A DNA stretch of 64,000 nt from Paracentrotus lividus (Eukaryota; Echinodermata; Echinoidea; Camarodonta; Echinidae). This document shows positions 1-10,760 of the stretch, one piece after another (the stretch's first letter is position 1; each line of letters starts with the position of its first letter). The stretch is taken from positions 16,719,275-16,783,274 of the forward strand of contig CALNVZ010002100.1 in NCBI GenBank assembly GCA_940671915.1, given 5' to 3'. Position numbers and translations under genes: made by a program. The notes below the pieces were generated by a model. It was given only the letters and a program-made list of their open reading frames with translations. It was not told where the DNA came from and ran no database searches.

Positions 1-262
1 GTCGGATAAGAATGGACAGAGCTATTGAATGTAAACATGTTATCAAAAGATGGTGGAAGTCACCCTCGTTTGATTCACTGATTACAACTGTCTTTTCTAT
101 TCGATCTGTCTTTTCTATTCGATTGACACATAAATTTGGCACTCATTTGAACTCACTTGTTTAAAATTAATCTTCATTTTTGCACCTCCATATAAAATTT
201 CTAGATAGATGGCACCATACAATTATTGACTATTATGATTAATATTTCAAATTCAAAATTAC

Positions 263-405
263 CTTGTTTCTGTGCTCTAGGTAGATTGGACCAGAGCTTG
301 TTGATTGCATGATCCCTTAGTCCCTCTAATACAAAAATATGTTTTTCTCCATCAAGTATCTGAAAGCCAGTCACAATATCCAGGTCTGAACTCTTCTGTT
401 GCGCT
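263..405 (-). CDS. CFAP92: CFAP92-like exon 12 (last one seen)
   Basis: 143 nt, acceptor TAATTTGCAG at 406, donor AAG|GTAATT at 262, phase 2 in and phase 1 out. Encodes SDLDIVTGFQILDGEKHIFV and LEGLRDHAINKLWSNLP. Joining exons 11 and 12 directly preserves the frame, so no exon is needed in the 788-base intron between them. The gene continues left of base 1; I could not place the next exon in bases 1-260. Confidence 0.75.
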
Positions 406-3400
406 CTGCAAATTATCAATGGAAATAAAAATTCAAGATACGGACAAATTGATCATCATTGTGTCTCTATTGAATATACATGCAATATTGTAATATACTT
501 AGCAATTTAAGTTGTTAAGCGCAGAAACTTTATTACATATTCATAAATTCTACTATCCTGCAGACAACATAAAGCCATAGATTGCTTAGACCTAAAAGTA
601 TTATATTTATTATACCTGAAAGTATTCAATTGCTTTCTTCACAGTCTGGTATTAAAATTAAAGGGGGAAAAAAAATCAGTACTTGTATTTCTATTAGTGA
701 TACTTCAACTTGGACATGGTTTGGATAGCAAACATACAATTCATCATTAAATCAAGAAAACCAAGAAATTACTTTCAACAGAGGGCCAGAGATGCAAGAA
801 TCTCTCTTAAGTTGATGACGATTTTAAATTATCACACGTTTCAATAAGATGTCAGTAAAGTTGTACTCTTGAAATTTTCCGGGAAATGTTGCCCTTAGGT
901 GGTATTCTGGGAAACTGTCTTATTTTTTGTCATATCTCAATGAGATAAGATACCGCTATGGTTGTCATATTATTCTGAGGACTGCCTTTTCCCTGTCTTC
1001 CCCTGTCTAAGCACTGGCCAATCTTTCCACAGATGCACCAATCAAAATCACTGTTAATTCCTAAAGAGATAATAAAAAAGTTATGACAAAAGATAAGAGA
1101 GTCTTCAGAATACTGATTTTGATTTTGTCAAATCTCTGAGAAAAGATATTGAGAGACAGTTTTAAGAATCCCGCCCAATGATTTATCACTTACATTGAGA
1201 GCTTATAGGTTGATATGGCTGCCTCTATGATATGATCAGGTAGGTGGGCTAGATCCAAGGCATTGGCATTGATAGCTGTTACTAGTCTTAGAAGCTGATG
1301 AAGGAACTTGGTGTTCTTGTAGCCAAAGACGTAGATGATGCGTGAGAATGGGCACTGAGGGAAAAAAAAGAGAAAGGAGGGACTTGTTTAAGTTCTTTAC
1401 ATTCAAATCTGTTCTCAGAACTTTTTGTTGATAAAGGCCAAATTTCCTTTTTGTAACTTGTCCTAACTCTGTCCATGGTCACCTTTTGTCACCAAAGAGC
1501 ACTGTTGATAATTTTATTAATCCCCCCTCCTTTCAGGGGCAACAAATCTCCTAGAACAAGAGGAGACATATTCTAACACTTTTTTTTTCAATGCAGAGCC
1601 CTCATTTTCTATATGTGGTTGGAAAGTTCTCAAAGTATTCTTTGAGTAATAATTTTTTAAACGATACAACAATGCTCATTCTGGGGTAATAAGTGCCTAG
1701 CTGGTCAGGAATCCCTACCTGTAAAGACTACTATTCGGCCTTGCGATACTTGGTCAAAATATATAACGGTTTTTATATTCTTCTATACTGGAGACACAAA
1801 AATATATTGATTGTACACTCAAAAATTGTTCTGGCTTTGAACGATGCTAACCTCTGCTGGAGTCTCCATTCCTGGTTTCGACTGCACTTCCTGTGGGGTC
1901 GTGATGGCATGTGCGACCTCGAGCCTGACCTTTAACCTTGCTCCTGAATCAATGTAATGACCAACAGGCAATGGCTCATCCTCTGAAACAGGACAAAGAA
2001 GAAAATGTGATTAATGACAGTTTATTTGTCTGAAAGTACCAATCCCTTGAAAAATATCAATACACACTGTATGGCAAGAGTTTAATTATCGTTTGAAGAT
2101 TAGACAGAAGTTTACTCTGTGATGTCACAATGTGCGAGTCCTTTGAATTTTACGGCACTAAATGTCACACCGGGGTGACAAGACATTGTATCTCCAATTT
2201 TGGTAGTATCACTTTTTTTGTCTTACTCTCCACATAAAGACGGTCAAACGATGTCCTCTCCAAATCCTAGCTCATTTACTCCCAAAATGAAGCTGCCACA
2301 GCATGTCAAAAGCATGGCAACCCAGCTTATAACGCTTTGGTCATCTTGTCATTTAAGAACATTTTTTAGATACAAGGTTTTGTCACTTTAGTCACATGAA
2401 ACAGATAAGCTAGAACTCTTTCAATGAAATAAACTATGTAGATCTATTGATGAGGCATTAGACAAATGGATTGTAGAACAAACAAGAATAAACAAAAAAC
2501 TTGACATTGATATATCACATATTGAAATAATAATGATAATAATAATGCATTTATATAGTGCCATCTGTCTAGTAAAACTATTCCAAGGCGCATTGTAAAG
2601 TAAGAAATGTGTTGAATTCCAAATCAAAAGTAGAAAGTACTTACTTGGCCCATCTGCAGCATTGGACACACCCATCAATCGATTGTCCTTGACACCCCGC
2701 CCTAACAGATCAGGGAGGGGGCAGTTATGGATGGGGGATGTCTGATAGATGATCTTCTCACCCAGTAGCAAGCCAGACAGATCAACCTTAGCGATGCCGT
2801 AGGAATCCCAAGGCTTGATTCGTCCCTTGAATGGATTGTGTGTCGTTCTCTTACCTAATATAAGGACAAGAATGTTAAAAGTCAAACTTGATTTAGCAGA
2901 CATCTATTTGAAGATAATATCTGTCTATAAGAACCACCCTTTTTGCTTCCATTGACTAGTGTTTAACATTGAAATATGGAGTGAATCAAATAACAATCAC
3001 AACCTCCCTCTAGACACCGCCTTTCTTTTCTTAACTAGCCTTGATTTATGTATTAGTCCATCTGTGATTTTAGACATCTTTTTCGGCTGCGTAAATGTAG
3101 GAACTCATGCATACACTCCTATTCTGTAACTGACTACTGTAGATGTGGTTATTTTTGTTTTATTATGTGAATTTTGCGAGTCCATTTTTGCAAAAACTTC
3201 CACTTTCATATAGGCTATTTATAATAATGGAAACATAAAAATTTTCCAATCACAAATTTCACGAACTAATACAAATATCTGAATGAGAAAATATAAGCTT
3301 AATAATGATAATAATAGTGGGTACTTATATAGCGCCCAGGTCCGTCTTTCGACGTACAGTATTTTGACTCTGTCATGCATGTTATCAGCATTGCAATCAC

Positions 3401-6400
3401 AGCTTTGCCTCTGTACATGGAGACAAAATAATGAAAAGAAATATCAGGATTGTAGCTCGAATAGAATGTAACTCACTTGCAACCATGCCTACATTGCTAA
3501 TCTTATCATCCTCAGTATCTTCACCAAACAAGGTTGGTTTTTGTTTGATATCCTCTGGTTTACGATCTCGATCATGGACCTGGATCTCTAGAGGAGCTCC
3601 ACGTAGGAACTCGAAGAGTTCTCCCTTTGGAATGATACCTGCAAAAAGCAAAAATATCATTTATAAAAAAATATATTAATTTATCTCATTTATTATGAAG
3701 TCTTGATAGTTATTTTATTTTACCTTTTTAATAGTAAATGCTTAGTGACAAGGGGGTGTGCAGCCTAGCCAAGGGATTTCGTACTGAGGATTGTACAGGA
3801 AACTGGGGATTGCTGTGTTAAGCCACCACTGCTCTACCAACTGATCATAACAGCTCTCCTTTTTATGAGAGAGATATACTTTTGTATGCGTCCAGAAGGG
3901 TGTGAAAATAAATTTGGTCTAATTTCTATTATTTTATTTCTTTCTTATTTTTTCTTTTTTGATGAAATAATAAGGATTTATTTATCTCAAATAGAACTAC
4001 AATGTTATGATGACATTACAAAATCATATCATGTAAAAAATCATTCTCTTATCACTCTATTACAAGATTTAAAATTCCAATCTAAATTAGCCAAACTTCT
4101 GCTCGATTCCTTCTGTGGTGCACTTATGCGTTGGTTGCAATTAAGTCTTTCTACAGTGGATTCTGAAGGAAACCTTTCCAAGAGCCATTTAAAAATCGTA
4201 GAAATCCCAGAAATTGTCCTACCAGGCAAGCAAGCTTTGTTGCAAGCTAATACCCTGTAGACAACAATCAGTTGTGACCATAGCGATATGAGGATTTCAT
4301 CCCATGATATGATTCAGTTGTTACCTGTTGTCATTTGTCACAACGACAAAATAGTAAACTGTACATTCTACAATCTGGTTACATATTCAGTGATTGCCTC
4401 CCTTCTCAACTCACCTAGCAACTCCACATTGATATCGTCCCAGTAGATGTTCTTACAATGCTCCCTTCGCACGCTCTTGTACTCCGGCTGCTTGCAGAAC
4501 TTGTAGGATGTATACACCGGCATGCATCTTCTCTCCAGTTCTGAGTGGCTCAGGGGCGTGTCGGGCATGTCCAGGGCCGAAACAACCTTGAGGACAAGGG
4601 GATTGAGTTCTAACCGTTGGTCAGGGGACATGAGAGGACCGTCGAGAGACACAGTGATGAAGACATCTTTGATTCCTACCACAGGAACCTCCAGGCGATT
4701 GGTAACAGTCTTTAAATCTACAGAGGGTAGAAAAATTGAATAATGTTTTGAGTTTACCGTTAATTGGGGAAGCTGACCGTCTATGGAAACGGTGATAAAG
4801 GGGTCTTTGAACCCTACCACAGTATACAGTTGCAGATCTGTAGAAGAGTGTTGATCAATATGGATATCAACCAACTAAATGGCTTTATTTATCAGAGTTT
4901 ATTGAGAAAATGTTTCATCAAATGCATTTAGATATGATGTCAGGTTGAGGCCGAAGAACAAACTAGATTAAGTATGCAATCAAACAAAAAAAAGACAGTA
5001 GGGGTTTTTAAAAACTGCATCTGCAAAAGAATTTTTACTATTTGATATTTTGCTTTTGGGAGGCCGAGGATCTTCATAATTTATTGACACATTTTGTTGA
5101 ATCTTGTTTCATAAACAATCGGTGTGAAAATGGTTTTAAAGATCAATGAAATGAAATGAGTTGGGATTTTCCAAAGCAATTACTAGCATTTATTGTTGCA
5201 ATGGACTTTCCACCAACCTACATAATAGCCCCATTCAGTAGGACCACTTCCTAACCACATTTCCTATATGCTAACAGATTTCCTCTTACTATAAGCATCA
5301 AATCATATCATCTACATGGAATGAAAACCAGAAAGACATTAAGCCATTGTAAAACACATAGTTACTGCCCTTCTAAAGACTAACAGATCCTATGTTGGTA
5401 TTTCCCAGGTGGGTGACCTGTATAAAGTCATTTACAGGTAGATGCTGTCACAAACAATATTTTCTTTAAATAAGTGACCTGACATGTCAATTTCATTCAA
5501 AGAGAAGTGTTTGGTGTTATCAGCAGCAGCAGCACAGTTACTTGTAAATAAGGGTAAGAAGCTGCATCTCTATTCTTGACTTTTCCAGTTCTTTATTAGA
5601 AAATAATCAGTGAAAATTTTCTTAAATTCAAACTGATTGACACATATACTGCTAAAGCCTTAATAAAAGTGATAAGACCTTAATGCTTGTGGCCAGTCAA
5701 CTCAAAATGAAAAAGTAACTAGAATTTGTAACTTGGTCTTATGTTTACAAGCTTTCCAATGATCTAGAGCACCTGTAATTAACTCAAGTGCAATTCATAT
5801 TTGAGTATTTAAAGACAGTGATCAATGATATTCTATTCAGAGAAAAACAATTTTCTATTGCTCTGGGTTTTTTTTTTTTAATGAATACTAGTGGTTTCAA
5901 GTTTCGAAAGTATGTTTTTCATCTGAAGGTATAAGAAGTAAATATGATGATGGACAAGACCTTAAAATATCATTTACCTGCAAAGAGCAGCTTCATTCTG
6001 ATTGGAATACAGGTATTGCCATATTTCTTGATGTGTGCTGCATTGGCTGCAGCTGCTTGCTCAGCTTTATGTGATTTTCTTTTGGCTTCCCTCTGCATTG
6101 GAGAATCTTTAAACATCCTCCTCGTACCTGGTATGTCAAATAAAAAGAAAAAGATTGATTTGAAGTGGGTACTTAATTGTTAAAGAAAACAACCAGGAGG
6201 ACATATATCTTTAAATCCTATTTGAGGATCAGCGTATAGGATATCTGCTTTTACAACAGAGGGCACTGAGTGCATAGACTTGGTTTCAAGCCTAGAATCT
6301 AAATCTTACAAGACCACTGCCTTACTGACTGAGCCATTACACCTCAATTGAATCATTTTAAAAATACATGATAGCAGTACTTTGTTTCCTTCGTTCATTT

Positions 6401-9400
6401 CTCTTCATATCAAGTTAAAAATTAATTGTACGGATTGTTCCTCCATTATACAGTGCCTGAATAGCAATAAGAAGTATTTCTATCGTGGAGGGCAGGGATG
6501 ACAATAAATTTATGATTCTTGAGACCAGACTCTATCAAAGCTAAGACCGCTGACAATTGAATCATCCATCATATATCTATGATGATATTGATGATATAAG
6601 ACACTCACCCGATCGAGGCGTGGTTCCATTCGCATCTACTTCTCCTCCTCCGTCTTTCCCCGTTTGAAGGGCAGAGGCGCTCTCTTTCTTCTGCTTGTTA
6701 TTATTGTTTAGAGATGGAGGTGAACTAGCTGCTCTCTGGGATTGTTTGGACATTGCAGCATTACTCTCTGTCTTGCTCATCTTCTTTGCAGACTGAGACT
6801 CATGGTGTGCATGATGGGGTTTGATGATTTGTTGTGAAGCATGTGGAGGCTTCGGCAAGATTCCCTTTGAACCTTCGTGTGACTGGGAACGATTTAGCTT
6901 TGAATCTGAAAGCAGTCTTCCCTTTTCATCTGAAAAATTACAAATAAACAATGTATAACTATGTTAAAAGGATTAATTCATTGGTTTGAATAGTTATGAA
7001 AAAGGCTGGAAATATAGAACATAAATAATGTAGTCTTAAGTCTTTCTTGGATACTATTACCTACCAGTCATCTCATGTACGTTAATCATTATCTTCACGA
7101 ATCTAACCATTCCAATGATTGTCTACATTATTGCTAATATAATCATCTTCATCAACATCATCTTTGCCATTTTTTTACTCCATCAATGCTATCAATGTAA
7201 ACATCATCTTCAACATAATCAGTGAACATCACTTTCATCATCAGCATCATCAACATCATCATCATGATCAAGATCATCATCATCATCGTCAACATCATCA
7301 CCATTATCACTATCAGCATCACCACCACCACCACCATTAATACTTTCATCAACATCATCATCATCATCATCATCATAACCATCACCATACCTCTTTTCTG
7401 ATACTGCTTCATGTCCCCAAGTTCAGGTGGACCCTTCCTTGGCACAGGTCTATCCAGGTAGGACTTCTTGGGTTGCAACGCCTCGTAACTCTTGGATTGC
7501 TTGAGAACCAGAGACCTCACTCCACCAATATCCTGCGCGTCCTCCCCTGGTTTCCCCTGGGGCAGGCGGAATGCCTTGGGGCGATCAAAGCGGGCCTTGG
7601 GAGAGACTTTTTCCTTGGATTCCCAGACGCGTAACTCTAAGGTGTGGTTAAAGAGCTTCAGAAGAAGTTCCTTGGTCACATGTAGTTTGTGGCTAGGTAC
7701 ATTAAATGATAGAATTATGCCAAATGATTTTAGAACAGTGATGAGCATTTTTTGCTCTCTTGAAACAAAGGCATCTTAAGTATATAGGCCTTCCTCATGA
7801 AATAGGTTAATGTACTTTATTGGATCACAGATACATATCTTTATTACTCTCTTTCTATCATTCAGTTAATAGATTTGAATGTTAGCTATATATAATTTGG
7901 GTGCCTGCATGGCTGATCAAATAAAACTACAAATAAAAATCTGATAATACTTGGCAAAAGTATCGTTGGGTCATCCTTTTCATCACCATTCATGCAACGT
8001 GAAATTTAGAAAAAAAAACAAAGAGTCAAATTAATGCTCCTCCAGAAATTACAACCATCCGACACAAAATTTGCCTAATGTCAACAAAACAAAATAATTA
8101 TATTAATGACACCATAAAGATCTTACCTATGCGACCATGCAATCCATGTTAGATCCCCTTCCTGCCATGTCTTAAGCACCTTTGAGTCGTGTTCCGTGTA
8201 GATCTTAGCCGCCATGCCAAAGGTCACCACATCAGTTCTGATGGGTTCCACATCGTCTGGAAGCAGGTAATACTGGCAGTGATAGTACCCCTGTGCCTTA
8301 GGCGCCTCCACAATCCTCTGCTTTTTCTTCTTCATCACGTCCTCCAACTTGGGCATGTCTGGGTCTTCCACTGTGGAATGAGATCAAGACAAAAATTTAT
8401 CAAACAATATTTATATTTATCTTTTGTACAGATTGAATGAAGCACCAATATAATGTATATTGAACACTCTACAGAGTGGATTTGGTGCGATGTAAATTAC
8501 ATTATTGTTCTTCTTCTTCTTATTTATATCAGAAATATTTAGTAAAATTTAGTATTTAATATGTTTTTTTAAATTTTACTATTCACCTTTCAAACTCAAG
8601 AAGCAAGCACACAAGGACACAATTTGGTACTATGGAAAAAAGGAAAGAAGCATAGCAGTACTTATTTATCATAAAATACTATTTTATGTAAAACGGATTT
8701 AGTCCCATATTGGAACAAGCTCTTAATATATCAATAGCTTATTGTATAGATATTCGCATTTAAATACCTGTTGGAATAGCCTTGGCTATCACGACCGACA
8801 GAGTCACAGTGTGTTCTCCTTCTGGTATGTCCATGACAGGCGTGTCCCTTTTTTTTTTGCCGCGACCTCTTCTTGAAGAATGGATTTCATTAGAGCTGAA
8901 AGAGTCACCCGTTTCCGTTCCTTCTGATATTTCCTCCTCATCCTTGGATTGTGAACTTACCTAAAGAAAAGAAAATGGAATAATGAGAACAAAATACTTT
9001 GAACTGAAATGAAAACCCTGATATACTCATTTGCTGAAAACATATGAAATTCATCTGATACAAATCTGTTCTAGGACAACTACCCCCTGGACAATTACCC
9101 CCATTCGACTACCCCCACAAAAATGTACCACCTAACCCTGTTTCTGGGGGTGGGGGTAGTTGTCCTGGGGGTAATTGCCTGGGGTAGTTATCTTGATATA
9201 TGGCTATAATCCTACTGAAGTACTAAATTATACATCAGAAAATTTGGCTGATTTTTGGATATAACATGTTTGAATATAAATATTCATATCCAAAAGAAGT
9301 CAATATAAAAACAACACTTTGAGTATAATATGTACATATAATACCAAAGAAGACTGATACACTTATAAAGGATACACACAAATAGTGTTGAGAATGGGCA

Positions 9401-9810
9401 TATATGTACATGTAGGTGTACAAAATGCCAGACACTACTCTTTAATATACCAATCAATAAATGAAATGCGCAATTTTTTTAATGAAATGCAAAACACACA
9501 AAGAATTAATCAAAAGATAATTAAAAACAGCAAGATTTTTTCAAACCTGGGAAGCAGATCGCATTTCTGATCCTTCCTTCCCTTCACTCTCATCACTTTC
9601 CTTTGGTTTCTCCTCTTCTTGCCCACTAGTTTCTGACTTTCCGCTGATAGATCCACCCCCTCCTTGAGACTCTGATTTCAAACTCTCCTCTTCTGCTGGT
9701 AGACTTTCCCTTTCTCCTTCCAGAGATGGAATAGAGCCATCTGGTTGTTTTTCACTCTGCCCTTCTGTTGGTTCACTGCCGGATTTCTCGCCTTGGTCCG
9801 GGGTCGACAT
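263..9810 (-). CDS. CFAP92: CFAP92/KIAA1257-like protein, 12 exons, 3' end beyond window
   Basis: Spliced minus-strand gene, start codon at 9808-9810, running off the left edge. Exons in order: 9547-9810, 8768-8960, 8127-8370, 7391-7692, 6609-6929, 5978-6127, 4415-4717 (or to 4837), 3477-3638, 2645-2854, 1852-1982, 1194-1354, 263-405. All junctions are GT/AG and the phases (0,1,2,1,1,1,1,1,1,0,2) keep one frame of about 861 codons. Layout: acidic, low-complexity N-terminus (1-88); basic linker (89-152); a conserved block over exons 3-4 (about 153-300) with YYHCQYYLLPDD, FGMAAKIY and KARFDRPKAFRL; a Ser/Lys/His-rich linker (335-441); then conserved C-terminal blocks in exons 7-12. I link this order to KIAA1257/CFAP92 and DUF4550 from memory, without a search. 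The family is assigned to cilia and flagella, but its molecular role is unknown to me. An in-frame TGA lies 30 bases upstream of the start. Confidence 0.72.
1194..1354 (-). CDS. CFAP92: CFAP92-like exon 11
   Basis: 161 nt, acceptor TTTTCCCTCAG at 1355, donor CAAT|GTAAGT at 1193, phase 0 in and phase 2 out. Encodes FSRIIYVFGYKNTKFLHQLL followed by VTAINANALDL and IIEAAISTYKL, a conserved-looking helical region. Reading through the donor would stop at once (TAA), so splicing to exon 12 is expected. The exon is too short to show as a long open frame. Confidence 0.75.
1852..1982 (-). CDS. CFAP92: CFAP92-like exon 10
   Basis: 131 nt, acceptor CTGTTTCAG at 1983, donor AGAG|GTTAGC at 1851, phase 1 in and phase 0 out. 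Encodes PLPVGHYIDSGARLKVRLEV, a strand-turn-strand pattern, then a polar tail. Confidence 0.7.
2521..2600 (+). repeat. (TAA)n-linked TATATAGCGC-type short repeat, copy 1
   Basis: An AATAATAATG-type microsatellite followed by TTTATATAGTGCCAT and closing with GGCGCATTGTAAAG. It is one of three copies of the same architecture in this window (also near 3296 and 26095). This short element is widespread in marine invertebrate genomes. Confidence 0.5.
2645..2854 (-). CDS. CFAP92: CFAP92-like exon 9
   Basis: 210 nt, acceptor TTATATTAG at 2855, donor CCAA|GTAAGT at 2644, phase 1 both sides. Encodes WDSYGIAKVDLSGLLLGEK and CPLPDLLGRGVKDNRL, which resemble the membrane-distal half of a C2-like beta sandwich (strand, then a leucine-rich turn). 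The C2 comparison is an inference from pattern only. Confidence 0.72.
3296..3400 (+). repeat. (TAA)n-linked TATATAGCGC-type short repeat, copy 2
   Basis: AATGATAATAATAGTGGG followed by TACTTATATAGCGCCCAGGT and a variable region. Same head as the copies at 2521 and 26095. The closing GCGCTTTACA motif is not clear in this copy. Confidence 0.4.
3477..3638 (-). CDS. CFAP92: CFAP92-like exon 8
   Basis: 162 nt, acceptor CTTTTTGCAG at 3639, donor GCAA|GTGAGT at 3476, phase 1 both sides. Encodes a conserved-looking segment with FLRGAPLEIQVHDRDRK, a beta-strand pattern ending in an acidic/basic loop, followed by a charged loop (FGEDTEDDK). The open frame on the other strand over the same bases is a shadow. 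Confidence 0.75.
3769..3852 (-). repeat. tRNA-derived SINE head, degraded
   Basis: On the minus strand a pol III A-box-like stretch (GATCAGTTGGTAGAGC) is followed about 45 bases later by a weak B box (GTACGAAATCCC). It lies in the intron between exons 7 and 8 of the CFAP92-like gene. It cannot fold as a complete tRNA. Confidence 0.5.
4415..4837 (-). CDS. CFAP92: CFAP92-like exon 7 with two possible 3' splice sites
   Basis: Donor GCTAG|GTGAGT at 4414. Two acceptors fit the phase-1 junction from exon 6: CCCTCTGTAG at 4718 (exon 4415-4717, 303 nt) and TCTTCTACAG at 4838 (exon 4415-4837, 423 nt). Both give a codon starting GAT, and the extra 120 nt is in frame and stop-free. The extra part encodes VVGFKDPFITVSIDGQLP, a diverged copy of VVGIKDVFITVSLDGPLM in the core exon. 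Downstream the core exon reads LELNPLVLKVVSALDMPDTP and KNIYWDDINVELLG, typical of the second conserved region. The short form is the likelier constitutive exon; use of the long form is unproven. Confidence 0.7.
5978..6127 (-). CDS. CFAP92: CFAP92-like exon 6
   Basis: 150 nt, acceptor GACATACCAG at 6128, donor TGCAG|GTAAAT at 5977, phase 1 both sides. Encodes a basic, alanine-rich helix-like segment (REAKRKSHKAEQAAAANAAH) followed by GNTCIPIRMKLLFA. The Ala/Lys/Glu pattern suggests a short coiled or single helix before the second conserved region. Confidence 0.7.
6253..6346 (-). repeat. tRNA-derived SINE head with short tail
   Basis: Minus strand: A box TGGCTCAGTCAGTAAGGC, degenerate B box GGCTTGAAACC, then the tail CAGTGCCCTCTGTTGTAA. 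It is intronic, between exons 5 and 6. The architecture is typical of sea urchin tRNA-derived SINEs, recognised from memory. Confidence 0.55.
6609..6929 (-). CDS. CFAP92: CFAP92-like exon 5, disordered linker
   Basis: 321 nt, acceptor ATTTTTCAG at 6930, donor CGG|GTGAGT at 6608, phase 1 both sides. The product is rich in Ser, Lys, Gln and His, with a run of Asn (SLNNNNKQKK) and no hydrophobic core, so it is a probable disordered linker between the two conserved parts. It is assigned to the gene by frame continuity and splice sites rather than by similarity. Confidence 0.7.
7197..7385 (+). repeat. CAT/CAC trinucleotide microsatellite
   Basis: Imperfect (CAT)n with a (CAC)n patch near 7321-7335, in the intron directly after exon 4 of the CFAP92-like gene. 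On the minus strand it translates as long Met/Val runs, which is an artefact. Confidence 0.85.
7391..7692 (-). CDS. CFAP92: CFAP92-like exon 4
   Basis: 302 nt, acceptor AATGTACCTAG at 7693, donor AGAG|GTATGG at 7390, phase 2 in and phase 1 out. Continues the conserved block (HKLHVTKELLLKL, LELRVWESKEKV, ARFDRPKAFRLPQGK), then becomes polar and basic. The longer open frame on both sides is intron: the 5' side lacks conservation and the 3' side is a CAT microsatellite that translates as poly-Met. Confidence 0.75.
8127..8370 (-). CDS. CFAP92: CFAP92-like exon 3 (conserved DUF4550-type block)
   Basis: 244 nt, acceptor CCACAG at 8371, donor ATAG|GTAAGA at 8126, phase 1 in and phase 2 out. Encodes a lysine stretch (KKKKQR) and then the best-conserved part of the protein, with YYHCQYYLLPDD, FGMAAKIYTEHDSKVL and TWIAWSH. 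This is the block that made me choose the KIAA1257/CFAP92 family. The Met near the exon start is internal, because exon 2 joins in frame. Confidence 0.78.
8768..8960 (-). CDS. CFAP92: CFAP92-like exon 2
   Basis: 193 nt, acceptor TTCTTTAG at 8961 and donor AACAG|GTATTT, phase 0 in and phase 1 out. The frame is open on the minus strand: an acidic start, a basic cluster (RRGRGKKKRD) and an end reading GEHTVTLSVVIAKAIP, which looks like a beta strand leading into the conserved block of exon 3. An A-run of ten (8850-8859) lies inside the Lys cluster, a likely place for assembly indels. The open frame on the other strand is a shadow. Confidence 0.7.
9070..9193. repeat. Small fold-back element with C-rich/G-rich arms
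   Basis: The left arm (GGACAACTACCCCCTGGACA) pairs with a right arm (GGGGGTAGTTGTCCTGGGGG and GGGGTAGTTATC). The element is about 120 bases, intronic between exons 1 and 2. Its right arm contains four runs of at least four G and could form a G-quadruplex. Confidence 0.6.
9547..9810 (-). CDS. CFAP92: CFAP92-like exon 1 (coding)
   Basis: First coding exon, 88 codons, beginning MSTPDQGEKSGSEP. The product is Ser/Glu/Gly-rich and probably disordered, with no visible signal peptide. The start is supported by an in-frame TGA 30 bases upstream and by a good acceptor (TTTTCTATCAG) ending at 9859, which would make 9811-9858 the last piece of 5' UTR. The donor is CCAG|GTTTGA at 9546, phase 0. Confidence 0.75.
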
Positions 9811-10561
9811 CTTGTCTATCAGGATGCGTTCTTTTATTCAAGTTTCATGTTGACATTCCTGATAGAAAAGTAGGAATTTGATCAGGGTTAAATCTTCAAT
9901 AAAAAAAAAGTAATTCACATCAAACTATGCTTAATTCATCACTGGCAATGCAGTTTTCACAGACCTCATTTCTAGTCTAACAGTTAGTGCAGTTGATTAG
10001 CGATTAAAAATAACTGATTAGGATATTGTTGTTGATTTGGTCTTTTTACCATGATAAACAATATCTTTTACTTTTACTGGCATTAATTTTGGGAATAAAA
10101 ATTGTTGAGTGACTCTGACCAACTCTGAGAAACTCTCAGTCTCAATCAGATTCAGTGTTTGCCATAACTTAAGAAAGTAGGCTACAATGTATTTTTGCCA
10201 TTTTACTTAGAGTAGAGATTTTAAGTATAATAGGGTAAAGTCAATATTCAGTGGTTATCTTTTCAAACTAAATTTTTTTAAATGTTCAAAAATAGAAAAT
10301 TTGGACAAGCACGTCCACACACCCCAATCACACACGTCAGTCGCTGCCTGAAGTCCTCCGGTCGATGTCACTGATCATGTGCTGGTGAACACGGACCGCG
10401 GGATTATCAGAACGCAGAAAACCCACAAATGTTCCTTTTGTTTTAACTTAATATTTGATAACATTTAGGAATATTATAAGAACTGTGCATCTTTATCCTT
10501 ACATTATATCTCACTTTTCTATCGATTCCTTTACCGTAAAATAATCAATGAATCAACTTAC

Positions 10562-10760
10562 AGATTTATTGATCCATAATTGTGACTGCCCAAGCATAAG
10601 TTGATATGACAACGACGCAAGCCGCTTTCCAAAAGACAACTCGAGATGGCGCTATAAAAGTAAACAAAATTGTCACATGCTAAAAACTGTGAAGTTATTT
10701 TTAAGTTGTAAGAAGTCATCAAGAAGTTGTTGAACAAGATTCGTGCAGCTTGCTGTATCA
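10562..10760 (-). other. Candidate 5' non-coding exon of the CFAP92-like gene
   Basis: A consensus donor ATCT|GTAAGT lies at 10561 on the minus strand, about 700 bases upstream of the acceptor at 9859 that precedes the coding start. The upper limit is a guess. No core promoter element is clear on the minus strand. Confidence 0.25.

Noticed and set aside
7158..7748. 196-residue minus-strand open frame with long Met runs
   Set aside because: Only 7391-7692 is exon. The Met/Val run is the CAT microsatellite in the intron, and the N-terminal part lies before the acceptor.
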